Shown: one piece after another, positions 35,301 through 50,300 of the stretch
Layout of the letters: every line of letters begins with the position of its first letter
How positions within the stretch are numbered: the stretch's first letter is position 1
Origin: Meghimatium bilineatum
Taxonomy: Eukaryota; Mollusca; Gastropoda; Stylommatophora; Philomycidae
Assembly: GCA_034231615.1 (NCBI GenBank)
Contig: CM067306.1
Location: 61,835,475 to 61,899,474 of the forward strand
DNA: 64,000 nucleotides
Direction of reading: 5' to 3'
The notes under the pieces: generated by a model
Told to the model about the DNA's origin: nothing
The model's input: the letters and a program-made list of their open reading frames with translations, nothing else
Databases searched by the model: none
Made by a program: the position numbers and the translations under genes

Positions 35301-38300
35301 TGTCAAGAAAATAGCTGCAGCAAAAGATACGGAGTTGATATTGCAGTGTCCTAAATATGATATGCTACCAACTTGTGTGCATCTAGTATGGTTGATGGTG
35401 AGAATTGACAAGGAGAGAAAGTAGTTGTACTTCTTCCTTGTTCTTCAGTCAAAGTCAGAAGCTGAATTGGATTTCACCAATGGGACTGTACTGTGGTCAC
35501 CAACCCCATGACAGGTCCGTGTGTTGTTGTATTATTTGTGTGTTAGATTTGTTCATGGTTGGTGAGGTCAAACTTTAAAATTAGTTATAATATCTGTGTT
35601 GATGCATCTGATGTTGTGGGTGGTAATAAGGAATAGCCATGGAGAGAATATTGTTGTAATATCTGTGTTTGATTCTTGTGGCTTGATAGTACGGCAGGAT
35701 GAGATGATGTAGCTGCTAAGTTGTTAGATACATAATACAAAATGTGAATTGAAATTTGTCCACGGGCAACCAAAACCTGGACTTCTAGTTCAGGAAGCAA
35801 AGAACAGGACCATTGTTTTCTTTCCATGCGTGTCGTAGGAGGTGACTAAGTAAAGTTTGGGATAGACTGACAACCTGTATCTGTGGAGAAAAAAATCGTC
35901 AGTCACATCTTGTCTCATTTTCTTAATTTTGTCTTCTATCAAATAATCCCCATGGATGACAGAGATGCAGGGCAGAGGACATTGCACCATTGTTCTTTTG
36001 TGGCAATCTTCTAGGTGACTTGTGGGTTAACAATACTGATGATAGTTAATCTGCAAGTGTGTAATATATACCTGTCAGGGCATGGTAACCCAGGGATACT
36101 AGCGCACTAGAATATCTCCTTTCAAGGACTAAACATGCATTCATTAGCAGCCACATGCTTTTGAGGCTTTGAGCTGTCAAGAGCTACCTGCTGAGAAGAT
36201 TTTTTATTATCATCAGCAAGAATTGAAATCATAAAAATATGTCCTTGTGTTTTAGCAAAATTTGACAATAAACACATTCTATGTTAAATACTTATTTTAT
36301 TTTAAATACTTATTTTATTATTATAAATACTTGTAGGTGAACAAATGTGGCATTGTTGAGAGCATCTTATCGTGGATGAAGTTCAAAGCCCAGGCACAAC
36401 TCAATCAGAAGTGTCACTCCTCAAAGCACTCCAAACTCAAGGGCATCCCTAAACTGGATGATGCCAATGATGCTGGTACTAAAAACTCACACTCATGTAC
36501 ATTGATCCTCACGGAAGGAGATTCAGCCAAATCTTTAGCGGTGGCTGGACTTGGGGTCATTGGACGTGACCGTTATGGAGTGTTCCCTCTGAGAGGTAAA
36601 CTGCTGAATGTACGGGAGGCCACACACAAACAGGTGAGCCTAATCTGTTAATTGAAACAATGAAATTGTGCTAGTTTAATTTGATACCTTCACTGTGTGT
36701 TTGTTTTAAGTGAAGCAGTGATATTGTAACAAAATCTGTTAGATGTTAAAGTGAAATTGTAAACTTTTCTCTGTTGGAGGCATGCTGAGGTCATTTCTGA
36801 AAAAAATGTATTTATTTGTTTCTATTCTACTGGTTTAGATTTTTAAAAACACAAACTGCTGAAGTCGCATATGTCTGGTCATTGGCACAAATAAAATAAC
36901 AACAAATCTCCATTCTTATAACTACAACCTGTTTAAAAATCTAGTAGGATAATTATTCTGCTAGAAGTGAGGTCCAGTTGGAGTTTGAGAACGAATGCTA
37001 AATATAAAACTGTCTAAGCATCTAGCACAGAGGTGGGCAACCTCATTGGGTCAGTGGGCGGATTGAGTTTCTTCGTTTTCTTTCATGACCAGAAGAGGCT
37101 AATTCTCAGATGTATGCAATGTTTTGAGAAAAAGCCTCCTACTCAGGTGGGGTTTCATTTTTGTACGTATAAGGGCTTGTTCCACCATTTTGTATGTAGA
37201 CATCTGATAATCTGAAAGCCTGTCACCATTTGTATGTTCAAATTACCACAGAGTTCATATCTACTTCATCATTCTTTCTCAGACTCCCGCTGAATCTCTC
37301 TTGTAGCGGAACATTGGTCCTGCTAGATTTCCAACAGAATGTAGATAATAGAATGGAAATGTGATGTCGTCAGTTTATTTGTGCCAGTGGCCAGACATAT
37401 CCGTCTTTGGCGGAACACAGTTTGTATGATTGCTGGTTTCAAAAGGACGAAAACACCCTGGTATTCCAAAAGATTTCCTATTGCTAGATGTCTGAAATTG
37501 TTATAAAATAATACATTTATCCGATATCTTCCAGATCATGTGTCTCCTTGTGAGAATTTTATGAATGTAAAAATTCTGAATGGAGTAATCTACCAAATCC
37601 TTTTAATTTGTCAGTAAAAACTATGAAAATTCAAACTTTGGTATATTGTGTAAAATATTTCATGAACTCTTCCAGATCATGGACAATGCTGAGATTAACA
37701 ACATCATTAAGATTCTGGGTCTGCACTTCAAGGAGAACTATGATGACCCAGTCAAGCTTAGTCAGTTAAGATATGGCAAACTAATGATCATGACTGATCA
37801 AGATCAGGATGGTTCTCATATTAAGGGACTGCTCATTAACTTCATACATCACTTCTGGCCTAGTTTGTTACGGCACAACTTTGTGGAAGAGTTCATCACA
37901 CCCATTGTCAAGGTGGGTGAGAATTTCCAATTGACTGCTCAGCTAGTGCTATTTATTTAAATTTTGTGACTATTTTACTTATGTTTAACTGCAGAACTAT
38001 GAGTTTATGACGTGAGTAGTATACACAGGTGAGCTTCTTAACCTTTAGGATCATATGGGTGAGGGCATGCACCCGGAGTACACTCTCCCGTGTGACGGTG
38101 GGCGAGGCCACGCACCATACGATATCGCCCGATTCCCGAGCTCGGAACTTCACGAAGTAATGAACAGATGATGTATAAAGCGTTGTTTACACATTAGCGT
38201 TGTATAGAAGAAGAAAGCCGGCTAATGTTATCAACGCTTTTCAGGAGCGACTTTTGTCATTTTCGGCCTGGACAAAGATGGATGACAAAAGACCAAAACG

Positions 38301-41300
38301 AATATAAACAAAATGGATCTCTCCAAATCAACATTTTTGTTGATTTCCTGGTGGGAGAGATCCATTTTGTTTATTCGTTTTGGTCTTTTGTTCTTAACTG
38401 TTTTTGTTGTCTTTAAAGGTCCCAATTGGACAGACATGTTGACTGTTGTGTTTGTTCCTTTTATTTATTGTTATTTTCTATATTTTATTATTGTATATTG
38501 ATATAGTAACCTATTTACTTTATTTGCATTTACCTCTATTTGTATGGTCACTGCTGCACTTCCTTTTTGTCGGTCATCCTCCGATATTTGTGTTATTTAT
38601 ATAAGAATATGGTAATGCAGTATGCAACAACAAATATCTAGCATAATTAAAATGTTTTTTGTATGTTAATTTTTCTATCAACAGGTGAATAAAGCAAAGA
38701 CAGAGAAATCATTTTACAGTATGCCTGAGTTTGAGGAGTGGAAGAGAGCAACTGATAATTGGCACACATATAAGATCAAGTACTACAAAGGTTTGCAGCT
38801 AAATTTGTACAAAAACTTAGTATTCTCAAATCACATCTCAGCAGGTTAACCTTTAGGGCTCCAGATTATTATAATTTTTTTTTTTTTGACAATGTGCATT
38901 ATTTTTGAGAGAGAGTTTTTGTAAACGTGATAACTTTTGTGTTTGTAAAGATATCAAAATAATTTTGCATGTGTAAATAAAGGAGTGAATAGTGAATATA
39001 ATTGTGTTTTTTGTGTTGTTGTATGTGTGATATGACAGTTGTGAAGTTGAAAATTGGGGAAAAATTTCAAAATGCCATGTAAAAAATTGTAATGTGTAAA
39101 GGAATTTACATTTAGGCTGTGACGTATTCCTAGCTTAGTGTGGCGGGAATTCTTTTTCATATGAGCTTAACTTTATGTATTTCCGTACTGATGAATCGGG
39201 GCATAGCAATGGCGGTTACTATAGATGCTGATGGGCCCCTGGAAAGGTTATGGCGTCTGCCACCATAGACACCTATGAGTCCATAAGGTTAACATAAGAT
39301 TAATGTATATCAACCAGTCTCTGTGGTGATGTGATACAGTGCGCTCCTGTGCTGGTCAAGGTACTGGATTAGAATCCCGTCACAGACAATTGTGCATCCA
39401 GACCATTCAGAAAGCAATGTTACTACTGAATTTATATGGCTTTCAGGATTTCTCATCTCTAATCATTTCTCACTTCTTTAGCTAGAAAACAAGTTCGTCT
39501 CTAGGATAAATGGTAATCTCATGCAGCGTCTTTTATCTTGGGTTATATTCGACTTACCATGCTTTTTGTTGGCTGACAATACAAAGTATGCGCACAGTAG
39601 CAAATGATTAATCGCATCAGTCGATGACTGACGCTGTGAGATCCACATGCATGATTATTCTAGGGGATCTGGTGAAATACTGTACTGATTCCATAACCGA
39701 TGACACATCTAGCTGTCGGGATTTGGTTTGAAAAATGTGGCTCTAGAACTGGATAACTGTTGGCAAGTTTATTCAACCAGTGAGTCACAGGAGTTATCAG
39801 CATGCATACCCTTTGATATATTTGGAAAACTGAGCATCTATGCGCCTGTTTGGAGAACAATAATGTGGTCACATAATAAACTGTCCTTGTGTTCTGAAAG
39901 GGAAGCAGTGAATAGCAACATTAACATGCCATGTAAAAGGCAACTAAGGTTTTGGGGGTGAGGTTGGGTGTTAGTGACCAAGATGTCATTCTGAAGTTTG
40001 ATATACATGCTAGAAGGCACTAATATCACTGCTAAGCTGTGGATCATGACACGAATCACTCCATTCTATGGATTAGATCCTGCTAATTTGTGGGAGTTTG
40101 AGAACAAACACAACTTTGCTTACACATAAATTGCTCAATACAAACAGTGTATGTCAGACCTGATAGAGTTTTTTTGAAGTGTTATGGGGAGAAAAAGCTA
40201 CTTTTCTACAGTCCTTTGGCGATTGAAGAAGTATATTTTTTAGCTCTGGAGATTTTAGGATTTTTATATCCAGCCTGGAGGGTTGGATTATTACCACACT
40301 GGTGTCCATCCATCTTTGTGCACATATATTATGGTTAAATGATACTCTTTACTGTCTCTTTAATGAATGTATTTCTTATTCAGGTTTGGGCACATCAACA
40401 TCCAAGGAAGCCAGGGATTACTTCAGTGACATGCATCGACACAGAATCCCTTTCCACTATGGTGGAGGTGAGGATGACTCTGCTATTAATTTGGCTTTCA
40501 GCAAGAAGAAAATTGAGGAGAGGAAGGAGTGGCTGACAAATCACATGGTAGAGAAGAAGAGAAGATTGGAGATGGGGTTACCAGAGGTAAGTCATTGTTG
40601 CAGCGGTGTTTCCCATTTATTGTCGGGGGGCTGAAAGTGAAGCAAAGAATAACGACACTACTACTTGCCATACATATCTAAGAGGAGAGTAAGGAGGGTT
40701 TAGGGTTAGAGGAAACTGTCCTATCCCATAGAAGTCAAAGTAAACCAGAAAAAATGCTGAAATCGAATGTCAAGTCAAAAGGCAGAGATGTAAACCATGA
40801 TGCTACATTCCATTCTCTGGTCTACATCCTGCCAATCTGCATAAGTTTGAGAATGAACACAGAAGAAGCTACTGTTGTGTCCACATTCATTACAACATTC
40901 ATAATATCACTTATTGCTGCTGTCATTTTACCCTGTGTTGCCGAGAACCAAACTGGGAGCAAAGAACATCAATCAGGATTTTAGAGATGCTTAGGTGGGG
41001 CATGGTAGAAAAAAAAGTTTGGGAACCACTGGTCTAATCTATCTTATTTAGATTGTACTATAGCTCAAAGTTCTGTGCTGGAAATTTTATCTTGCTCTTT
41101 TCAATCTAGCAAAATGACAGCATCTGTTTATGAACAAACTATCTGCACATCCATTGCAGTCAGTAGATGTTATTGTTAAAATGTTTTGTTTCACAAAAAA
41201 AGTACCATTTTCATTTTTATCAATATATATAAATATGTATTGACATCATTCCTGTTCTGTTGTGTGCATTTGCATAGTCTCATCTAGCCATAGTTGCACA

Positions 41301-44300
41301 ATATCTACAGCAGGGGTAAGCAACACAGCGATACTGATGTACTGGTAGGTCGCAAAAATAGATTTAGTAGATTGCAGCATTCTTTGGAAAGATTTTAAAA
41401 ATAAACAATCATTGACCTTACCCATACCCTCAAAAGATTAACAAAAATAGGGCGTATGACCTTATTTCATTTTTATAGGTACAAATCACCAAAGACGTAT
41501 CAATGTCACTGTATATTGCCGTAAATATGTATGTAGCTGTTGTCAGAAATAAAAAATGCGGTCAAGTTTTTTCTTCAAAAAGTGTAGATCAGAGATGTTG
41601 TTCTATAGAAGTATGCAGAGAGTACTATGAACAGCTAGAAAATCTAACGAGAGACTAAATGGGCAAGATTGAGGACAAGAGATATCGAGGCTGACGGTGA
41701 AAGAGATATTCTGCCATCTCGGCATGGCAAGGAGCCAACAACAGTCTCGATAAAAGATACTGGAAGTAGAGAATTGTGGAGATTCACAATCGCCTACGTC
41801 AGTCAGCATAGCACCTGATGATAATTTCATGTAATTATATTTTGTTGTAAATGTTTAATTATATCTATTCACCAGCTCTATCTCTACGGCAAGGAAACTC
41901 GCAGCATCTCATTCAGTGACTTTGTCAACAGGGAATTGATACTATTCAGTAACACAGACATCATCCGGTCGATCCCCTCACTGATGGATGGCCTTAAACC
42001 TGGTCAGTTGTCTCTCTATACATGCTTTCTCTCTCTTATACTATTCAATAAAAAATGTTTGCTATTGTGAAAAAGTCATTGTCTTACTTTTGTCTTCTTT
42101 CAAATGACCTCTTACTTTTGTTTTCTTTCAAATGACCTCTTACTTTTGTCTTCGGTCAAATGCGTGCCTCTCTTTCTTCCTTCCCCCCCCCCAATGAGTG
42201 ATATATGCAGGCCAGTGAACATTGCACCTATGTCCTTTTGTGGCAAACTCTTATGTGGCAGGGAAAGCTAAATGTGCCATCACTGCATATGTTTCAACAG
42301 ATCTGATGGAAGAATGTACTAATTAGCCCAGATGTATACGCTGCACTCCTGGTAGGACTTGATAATCTTTTGGATACTGCCATACTCGAATCCCTCCCTT
42401 CGGCAATTAAATATGCATCCATAAATCCCCATTAAAGCAACCATACTTTTGAGACTGCAAACCGTATGCGTTTGTGTGTTACCTGTTTTACCAAACTGAG
42501 GAGGACTGCTTTTGCCAGAGACTTTATGAGCTGTTACGTTCTAATTGTTCACAGCTAAAGTATTATCATCTAGTGGGACCACTGTCATGATACAAGAGAA
42601 ATTCGTCGAGTTTTAGAACTGATGCATAAATAATAAAATATTTTTAAAGTGTGTGCGAGCCTGTTACATTTGCTTCCTGTGTAAGTGCGGTCGATAATAA
42701 GTGACTCCGTTGTAAAACTGTATAACAGTAGTACTTATGTAAAACACGAGGTTCATCAGCTTTACAATGAACGCACAATCTCTATCAGACCACTGGGAAC
42801 CGGTTTAGCAATCTTGTATTTGTTTGTAATTTCATGTCTTTGACCAGTGGTATGAGAGATAGTGTGTGATTTCATTGTAAAACTGACCAACCTGTGCTTC
42901 ACCTAAGTACTATTATGTAAGTGTACTATCACATTCACTGCCTGTTCAAATCTACCGTTTTCATTCAATGCCTGTATAAGTGTACTGTCACATTCACTGC
43001 CTGTGTAATTGAACTGTTAATTTAATGCGTATGTATGGTATTGTATTGCTAAGATGTAACATCTTTCAGCCAACTGTGTCTGGGTTTTAATATAGTCTTT
43101 AACAATCTGAAAAAATCAGAAGAGGATTTGAAGCAGCTCCTTACAGCTAAAACATATTTGCCTCTCAACTTAAGTGAACATTTTTCAGTATTTGACCAAC
43201 CTGCATCTCAAAACCCTCTGCTGTCTTGAGAATTTTTCTATAACTTCTCAATGCTTCTTAATTACACTATTTAATCAAGCTCGCATTTCTCAAGGCCTCA
43301 ATCCACTGTTCGCGAACGAGACCCACTTGTACCTTCTTAATCATACTCATAGAGTCACTCAAGATGCAGACCTGCGTTACTTTCTGTGTGCGTAGCCAAA
43401 CAATAGTAACTTGGATATGCGAAATTGAAATGCGAGCTTGAAGGCGGTTACATTTATTTTCGTGCCGGGACATGTGGGCGTTCGAGGCAATGTAAGAGCG
43501 GATCAACTGGCATCGTGTGCGATTGTGGCAAAGGGCGATGGGGCAATGGATCGCGCTGACGTTTTGAACTCCTTAAGAGATATAACACGCGAGAGTGAGA
43601 CGAATGTGGATGATGATTCCTTTTCAATGGCTAGGATTAAAGATCAGGGATTGAGATGCGGTGTTGCTAGAGGTGAACATTTTGGAGGGCGCAGAAGAAT
43701 GATGGTCAACCAGCATAGGACCGGTACTGTCAGCAGAAGTGTGATGGCGGATACACTCAAGGAGAGATCGGAGCAACTATGGATGTGTCCAGTTTGCAGT
43801 GATGATGATCCGACGACTAACTAACTAACTAACTAACTATTTAATCATGACAGGTCAGAGAAAGGTCATTTTTACTTGCATCAAAAGAAACTTGGTCAAC
43901 AAAGAACTCAAGGTAGCCCAACTTGCAGGCTCTGTGGCTGAACAGTCTGCCTATCATCACGGCGAGGTTTGTAGTTTATTTTTTTAGTGCTTTCTATGTT
44001 AACATCCACAGTTACATGGACTTGGCCCTTTATATGGATGTTAGAAGTTGATGCAAAACATTTCCTGTTTTTAAACTGACATCACTGATCTGACAGAACA
44101 CCATTCGTCAACACATACACCAGTAAGAAATGCGCAAATTTCTGCGGTGACAATCTGTCACAGGTCAACAAATGGTGACTTTCATGTTACGTGACCTAAT
44201 ACCCCTCTAAAAAGTCAGTCCACTTAGGATGGGTGCTAACGTGGCTTTCTTTTAAATAACTTTGGTATCAGTTACCTTGTCAATCGCTAATTTTAGAATT

Positions 44301-47300
44301 CTTCCAACTACTTTTGTCATTGTTCCTCTATACTGCCTGTAGTCATATATTCTCAAATTAACATCATCACATAACTTGTTCTCTTCTGCTCGGTTGAGTT
44401 ATCAATATTTACTGAAATGACTTATTTCAATTCATTTTCCTTTAGCTCTGAAGTTATCGCATAGGGCAGAGGTCAGATCTCTTTAATTCTGTCTGTTCAA
44501 AGCTATTCTGTGCAGTTCTCGAATAGTATGTATATTGATTGTTTTACTTTCTCTTAGTATTGTTCTGCAATACTTTAGTTCCACCTAATTACCCTCATCA
44601 ACAGTCATCAGCACATAGTGCACATTGGATGTTTTAAATCAGAAATGTTTTATTTTTATGATATATATATATATATATATATGGTCTTGTAGATTTACAC
44701 AGTCTCTTTTATTTCATAGCCTGTGATCTCCCACTCTTATAAAAGTACTTCTGCAATTTGTGGCCTAGGAAAGTAGAGAGGTTGAGGACAAAACTAATTT
44801 CTAACAACTGAACTCAATACCCAATACAGTGTTGGTTATTTATTCATTCTCTCAGACATTACACACTTGTATATTATATCAATGTGTACAAATATAGATT
44901 AAATGAACAGTTAGAGAAGACATGATGACATCTCTTTGTTTGATTACAAGATGGAACAGTCTTACTGATCAAATTTTGTGTGTGTATGCATGATATAAAT
45001 CTTTTTGCTTAGTTTTAGCCATGGCGGCACTTTACTTATGAAATGTTATTTTTGTTTATGTAATGGAATGTCTTTACTCCTATAGAATGCGCTGATGGGT
45101 ACCATTATCAACTTGGCACAGAATTTTGTCGGCAGCAACAATTTAAACCTTCTTCAACCTCTTGGTCAGTTTGGCACTCGAATCCATGGTGGCAAAGATG
45201 CTGCTAGTCCACGTTACATATTCACAATGCTCAGGTTGGTAGTACAATAACAGGCTTACTTAATGATTTCTCCATAAATTTCTCTAGCAGTATTCTTCAG
45301 CATTCATTCTCAAACTCCCGCAGAATATCTCTCTTGTAGACAATGATCCTACTAGATTTCCAGTAGGATGTAGTCCAGAGAATGGAAATTGCTCAGCTGC
45401 CGTTTTATGTGCGCCAATAGCCAAACACATCCGCCTTCAGAGGGAGAAATATTCAGTATATAGTAGATTATATAAAAACTGCGCTATATGGTAGATAAAT
45501 GTGTCTACTGTTTACATTCACTATATATGATACAGTATTTTTCTTCTGCATTAGTTCTCAAATTCCTGCAGATTAACAAAATGTAGTCCGGAGAACAAAA
45601 TGCTGTATCATGGTTTACAGCTTGCACATCTGGCTTCAACATGGCTTCTGGGGGTCACTTTGACATCCAATTCCACCCTCAAAACCTTGGTTGCCTCTTA
45701 CAATACGGATGGCAAGTAACAGTGCCACTATTCTTTGCTCCCCTTTTGCGCTCTACCAACATGCAGGTGTGATAAAATGTAACATTTTTCAGTCACATAT
45801 GTCTGTGTCTTTTAAAAGCACACTTCAACATGTCCTTCAGCATATAGTAATTGACTGTTTCAGTACAGTGTTGGTTGATAAATTTTCCTATGTGAGTTTT
45901 ATTTTTTGATTCCTACCTGAGCTCATTTCTTGCAACTCCACGTACCTCGATCATGCATTTTGATCATAGACACAAATTAAGAAGCGCAAGCTGTATTCTC
46001 TAACTGACCTAACTCTTTGATTGCATAAAAATTATCAGCACAGTTCATTGAACCACCACTTGCCATTGCGACCATACTGGTAAATCTCAATCTGTCTGCT
46101 CTTTCATTGCACAGTTGTCAGTTTTAAGTCGAAAAATTGTAACCAGGTCCTTTCTTGGTAGTGAATAATCCACATACTGGTGTAAGGGTGTCAATGAATG
46201 ACAAATCTATTTTTTCTTCTTCTGTTTTTCCAATATCCACAGGTATCACAAGCGATTTGCTCATATTTTCTATTTGCAATGGGACGGTTGCTCAGAACTT
46301 TCATACCCAGATTTTGGTTTAATGCAATGGCTATTAAAGAAAGCGAGGATCGCGGTAGCCTAGTTGATAGAGAGCTTGCTTTCTATCACTGGTTTACAGT
46401 GTGCCAGATTCGATACCACATCCGGATAAAAAGAAATCCGGGTTGTGATTTCTCGCTTGACATGACGACTCCTCTAGTCGACTCAGCTGTATATGAGTAC
46501 CTGATGCATGTGTTCGGGGAGATAAAGACAGCAAGGAAGGGAACAGACCACCCCACCTAATAGTTGCTGCAGCTTAGTACATGAAGAGTTATCTTCATCC
46601 CCAATGGCAAGTTGCTGCCATTAGACATACCGTTACATTTATTAAAGAAAGCCTACTACTTGGATGCGAGGTCTAATCATTTAGTCAACACATGTATTTT
46701 CTTTACATTAAATTTCATACCGTTATGAAGGTCTAACGTATATTATGTTTTGTGTGTGTCTCCATCAGCCCCTTAACACGACATGTATTGAATCCTAACG
46801 ACGATGCCTTACTGACAAATCTGTATGATGATAACCAGAAAATAGAGCCTGAATGGTACTGCCCAATAATTCCAATGGTTCTGGTGAACGGTGCTGAAGG
46901 TATTGGCACTGGCTGGTCAACTAAAATCCCAAATTACGATGTACGAGAAATTGTAGCAAATGTCAGACGGATGTTGGATGATGAGGATCCGTTGCCCATG
47001 GTGAGATAGTTTTTTTCTGTTTATTTATATGTGTATCAAAATAAAATACAAGGTGCCTATAATGTTGAGGGTTTCTTTAAAGTTACATTGTTGTCTATAA
47101 AGTTACTGGGTTTCTATAAAGTTACGGATTTGTCTATAAAGTTACATTGTCTATAAAGTTAACGGGTTTGTCTATAAAGTTATGTCTATAAATTTACTGG
47201 GTATCTATAAAGTTACCTAGTGTCTGAAACCACTGGGCACTCTTTTACATTGCTGGTAACACTACACCACATGAATTGTGGGTATTTAGTGCAGATCTGC

Positions 47301-50300
47301 TGGACATTGACGCTACAACATTTATGAAAAAGCACTGCTTGCCATGCCAACAGAGTATTGAGTAAAGTAGTTCATTTGTCAACAGTAATTTATTGGTCAG
47401 CGAATAAAAAGTGAATTCTGCAGCTAACAAGTCGTGTCAATGCTGTACAATGGACCACGGAAATAAATGTCATACTGAAAACATATTTCATTTCAAACTC
47501 AGTGCACAGTAACTTTTATATACTACCTATGTGTTGTTATCTTATATCTATGTGAGAAATAAGTCGTGGATTTATTTTTGTATGTCCATTTTTGATGACC
47601 AGAATTCTTCTGTGTGTGTTACACATAGTAAAAATGGTCGGCTATTCTTGAAAATGTATATTCAACGATAGATAAATTTTCTTATATGTGTGAATAGCCC
47701 AATGCTGAAATTCAATCATTTTAATTAACCAATACACTTTAAAAAAAATAACGCAGTAAAAAGTAAGTACAGTGTAGCCTTTCATAATAAAATTCAATCT
47801 ATGTATACACCTTTCAGCTCCCTGCAGAGCAAAATATCAGCAAACATCTTAAGCTTATCCTATCTCTTGGTTCTAGCTCTTTCCATGTTCTAATCATCCA
47901 TTTGTAATATGTATGTCTTGTGTATATTTTTTCTTGATTTTCTCTGTTTCTTTTGTGAGTTTCAGAAAAATGACTGTCTTACAATGCTTTCCTTTGGTCT
48001 TCTTCAAGTGTGTCCTATTCATCAATGACATATATTTCCCATGATTCTTACTTTATTTTGCAAGGTTTATAAGTTGATCTGTTTGCTTGTAGTAAGTAGT
48101 GTGTCATTTCACAAGCAACTCGGATGAACTCACGCTCATGGTTCGAAAGCCAATCATCCATATTGTGTTGGTGAAGCAGTTGTATGGTGTTGTCTAAAAA
48201 TTCAACAATGTAATAAATAACAAAGACCCATAAGGTGTCAGGGTTGTATGTTTGCATCGTATTGGAGACATCAGCAGTAAAAGTCTTCTAAACACTATCC
48301 TCAGCCATTTGGACAAGTGTACAAAAATCATGCACAAACCATTTCTTGATGTCAATCCAGGATTTTTCTCTTGTCGCCTCTTCTTCCACCTGCAAATGTT
48401 CCTTGAAAATTAGTTTAGAAAAGTGAGTCTTGTCTGTTAACATGTCCAAACCAAACAAGTTTATGCCTTTTCACTATCGTCAAAAGCGGTTCTTGATAAC
48501 ATGCAAGATTTTTCATCTGCTACCGGACGAATACATTCTTCCCTATGCTCTACTATATATAATAGGTGAATAGCAATATCCTATCCTGGAAATTTGTTCA
48601 GCTATACACCTCATATTTTATATATTTCTGTGTCACAGCTGCCGTCATTCAAGGGATTTAAAGGTGTGATAGAAGAAATTGGATCAGGTGACAGTCGTTA
48701 CGCAGTTCATGGAGAGATCTCTATTATTGATGACACTACTGTAGAGATTACTGAGCTGCCAGTCAGAGTGTGGACACAAAGCTACAAGGAAGATGTTCTC
48801 GAGGTCATGCTTCATGGCACAGAGAAACAGCCCCCACTGATCACGTATGTTAGGCGGCTTATTTATTGTTTCCTTTGGTTAGCTAAAAATCTGCTTTCAT
48901 CTGAATCAGAATTATTTATTGTTGACCGTAAATATAATATTTAACAGGAATAGTTGTGGATATGATATGTTTTTGATGTGTAATTATTTCACAGTGAATT
49001 GAGCTACAGGTTATTTTTTGGAAATCATCCTTGTATTCATATGAATTTTTTGATACAGATTAAATTGTAGGCGATCATATATGTATATCATTCATGTTTT
49101 GATACAGATTAAATTGTAGGCGATCATATATGTATATCATTCATGTTTTGATACAATAAATTGTAATCAATCATATATGTATATCATTCATGTTTTGAGA
49201 GGAACAAATTGTAGGTGTTTACATATCTCATGTTTTAAGAAGGAATAAATGTAGGTGATTCTAGGTGAAATTTAATCTTTGCCATTTCTAGCCAGGAGGT
49301 GGGATAACTAATCTTAGATAACTAATCTTGTGTCTGATGTTTCAGCAACTACAAGGAATACAACACAGATTCCTCTGTCAAGTTTGTGGTGAAGATGGCT
49401 GCTGAGAAACTGGCACAGTATGAGCAAGAGGGACTCCATAAGTTGTTCAAAATCTCCTCAACAATATCAACGAATTCAATGGTAAGTAATGCTTTTCAGA
49501 AGCAGTTTTCTGCTAACGAGCAGGGTTGCTAGAAAGTTGAATCATATATAGCTAAATTTGAGGCAAAATAGAGCAAGATAGAAAACCACTGATCTAGAAC
49601 ATGTTTCTTCCAGGTGCTGTTCAATAATGAGGGCTGCATCAAGCGTTATGAGAAGGTTGAAGAAATTCTGCAGGAATTCTTCATTACCCGTATGATATAT
49701 TACCAGAGAAGGAAGGACTATTTGGAAGGGATGCTGTCAGCAGAGTCTCTTAAAATGGACAACATTGCTAGATTCATCATGGAGAAATGTGATGGCACTA
49801 TTACCATAGGTAGGTGGTCAAGTGTTTTGTAACATATTTTAGTCGTGCCAGGATTGACTTGGTTAAATGTCACTCACCTAAATAATGAGTCATAATTGAC
49901 TTGGTTAAACGTTGCTCACCTAAATAATGTTTAGGTTAGATTGATATTGTTTAGATGTCACTTATTGAAATGATGAGTCATAATTGATTTGGTTAAATGT
50001 CACTTGCGTAATGATGAGTCAGAACTGAGTTGGTTAAATGTCACTTGTCTAATGATAGTCAGAACTGAGTTGGTTAAATGTCACTTGTCTAATGATGAGT
50101 CAGAATGGACTGTCATTTGTAGACTCTTTGATAAGTATAATGTACCTATTATCATGAGGTATGCTCTTTTTAACTGTGGACTTATACAAGTCCAATTTGG
50201 TTATATTAGAGCTTACAGTCATAAACAAACATTCTAACCAAAGAAATGTATTAACCTAGCAAGTACATATGTTGCTGAAGGTAATGGTTATTGAATTTGA

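Noticed and set aside
43438-43824. Host gene for a small basic protein
   Set aside because: Matches the RNase H C-terminal part of a LINE, with its preceding part inverted next to it and a simple-repeat tail.
46198-46560. 120-codon forward frame
   Set aside because: Covers a tRNA-headed SINE with recognisable A and B boxes.
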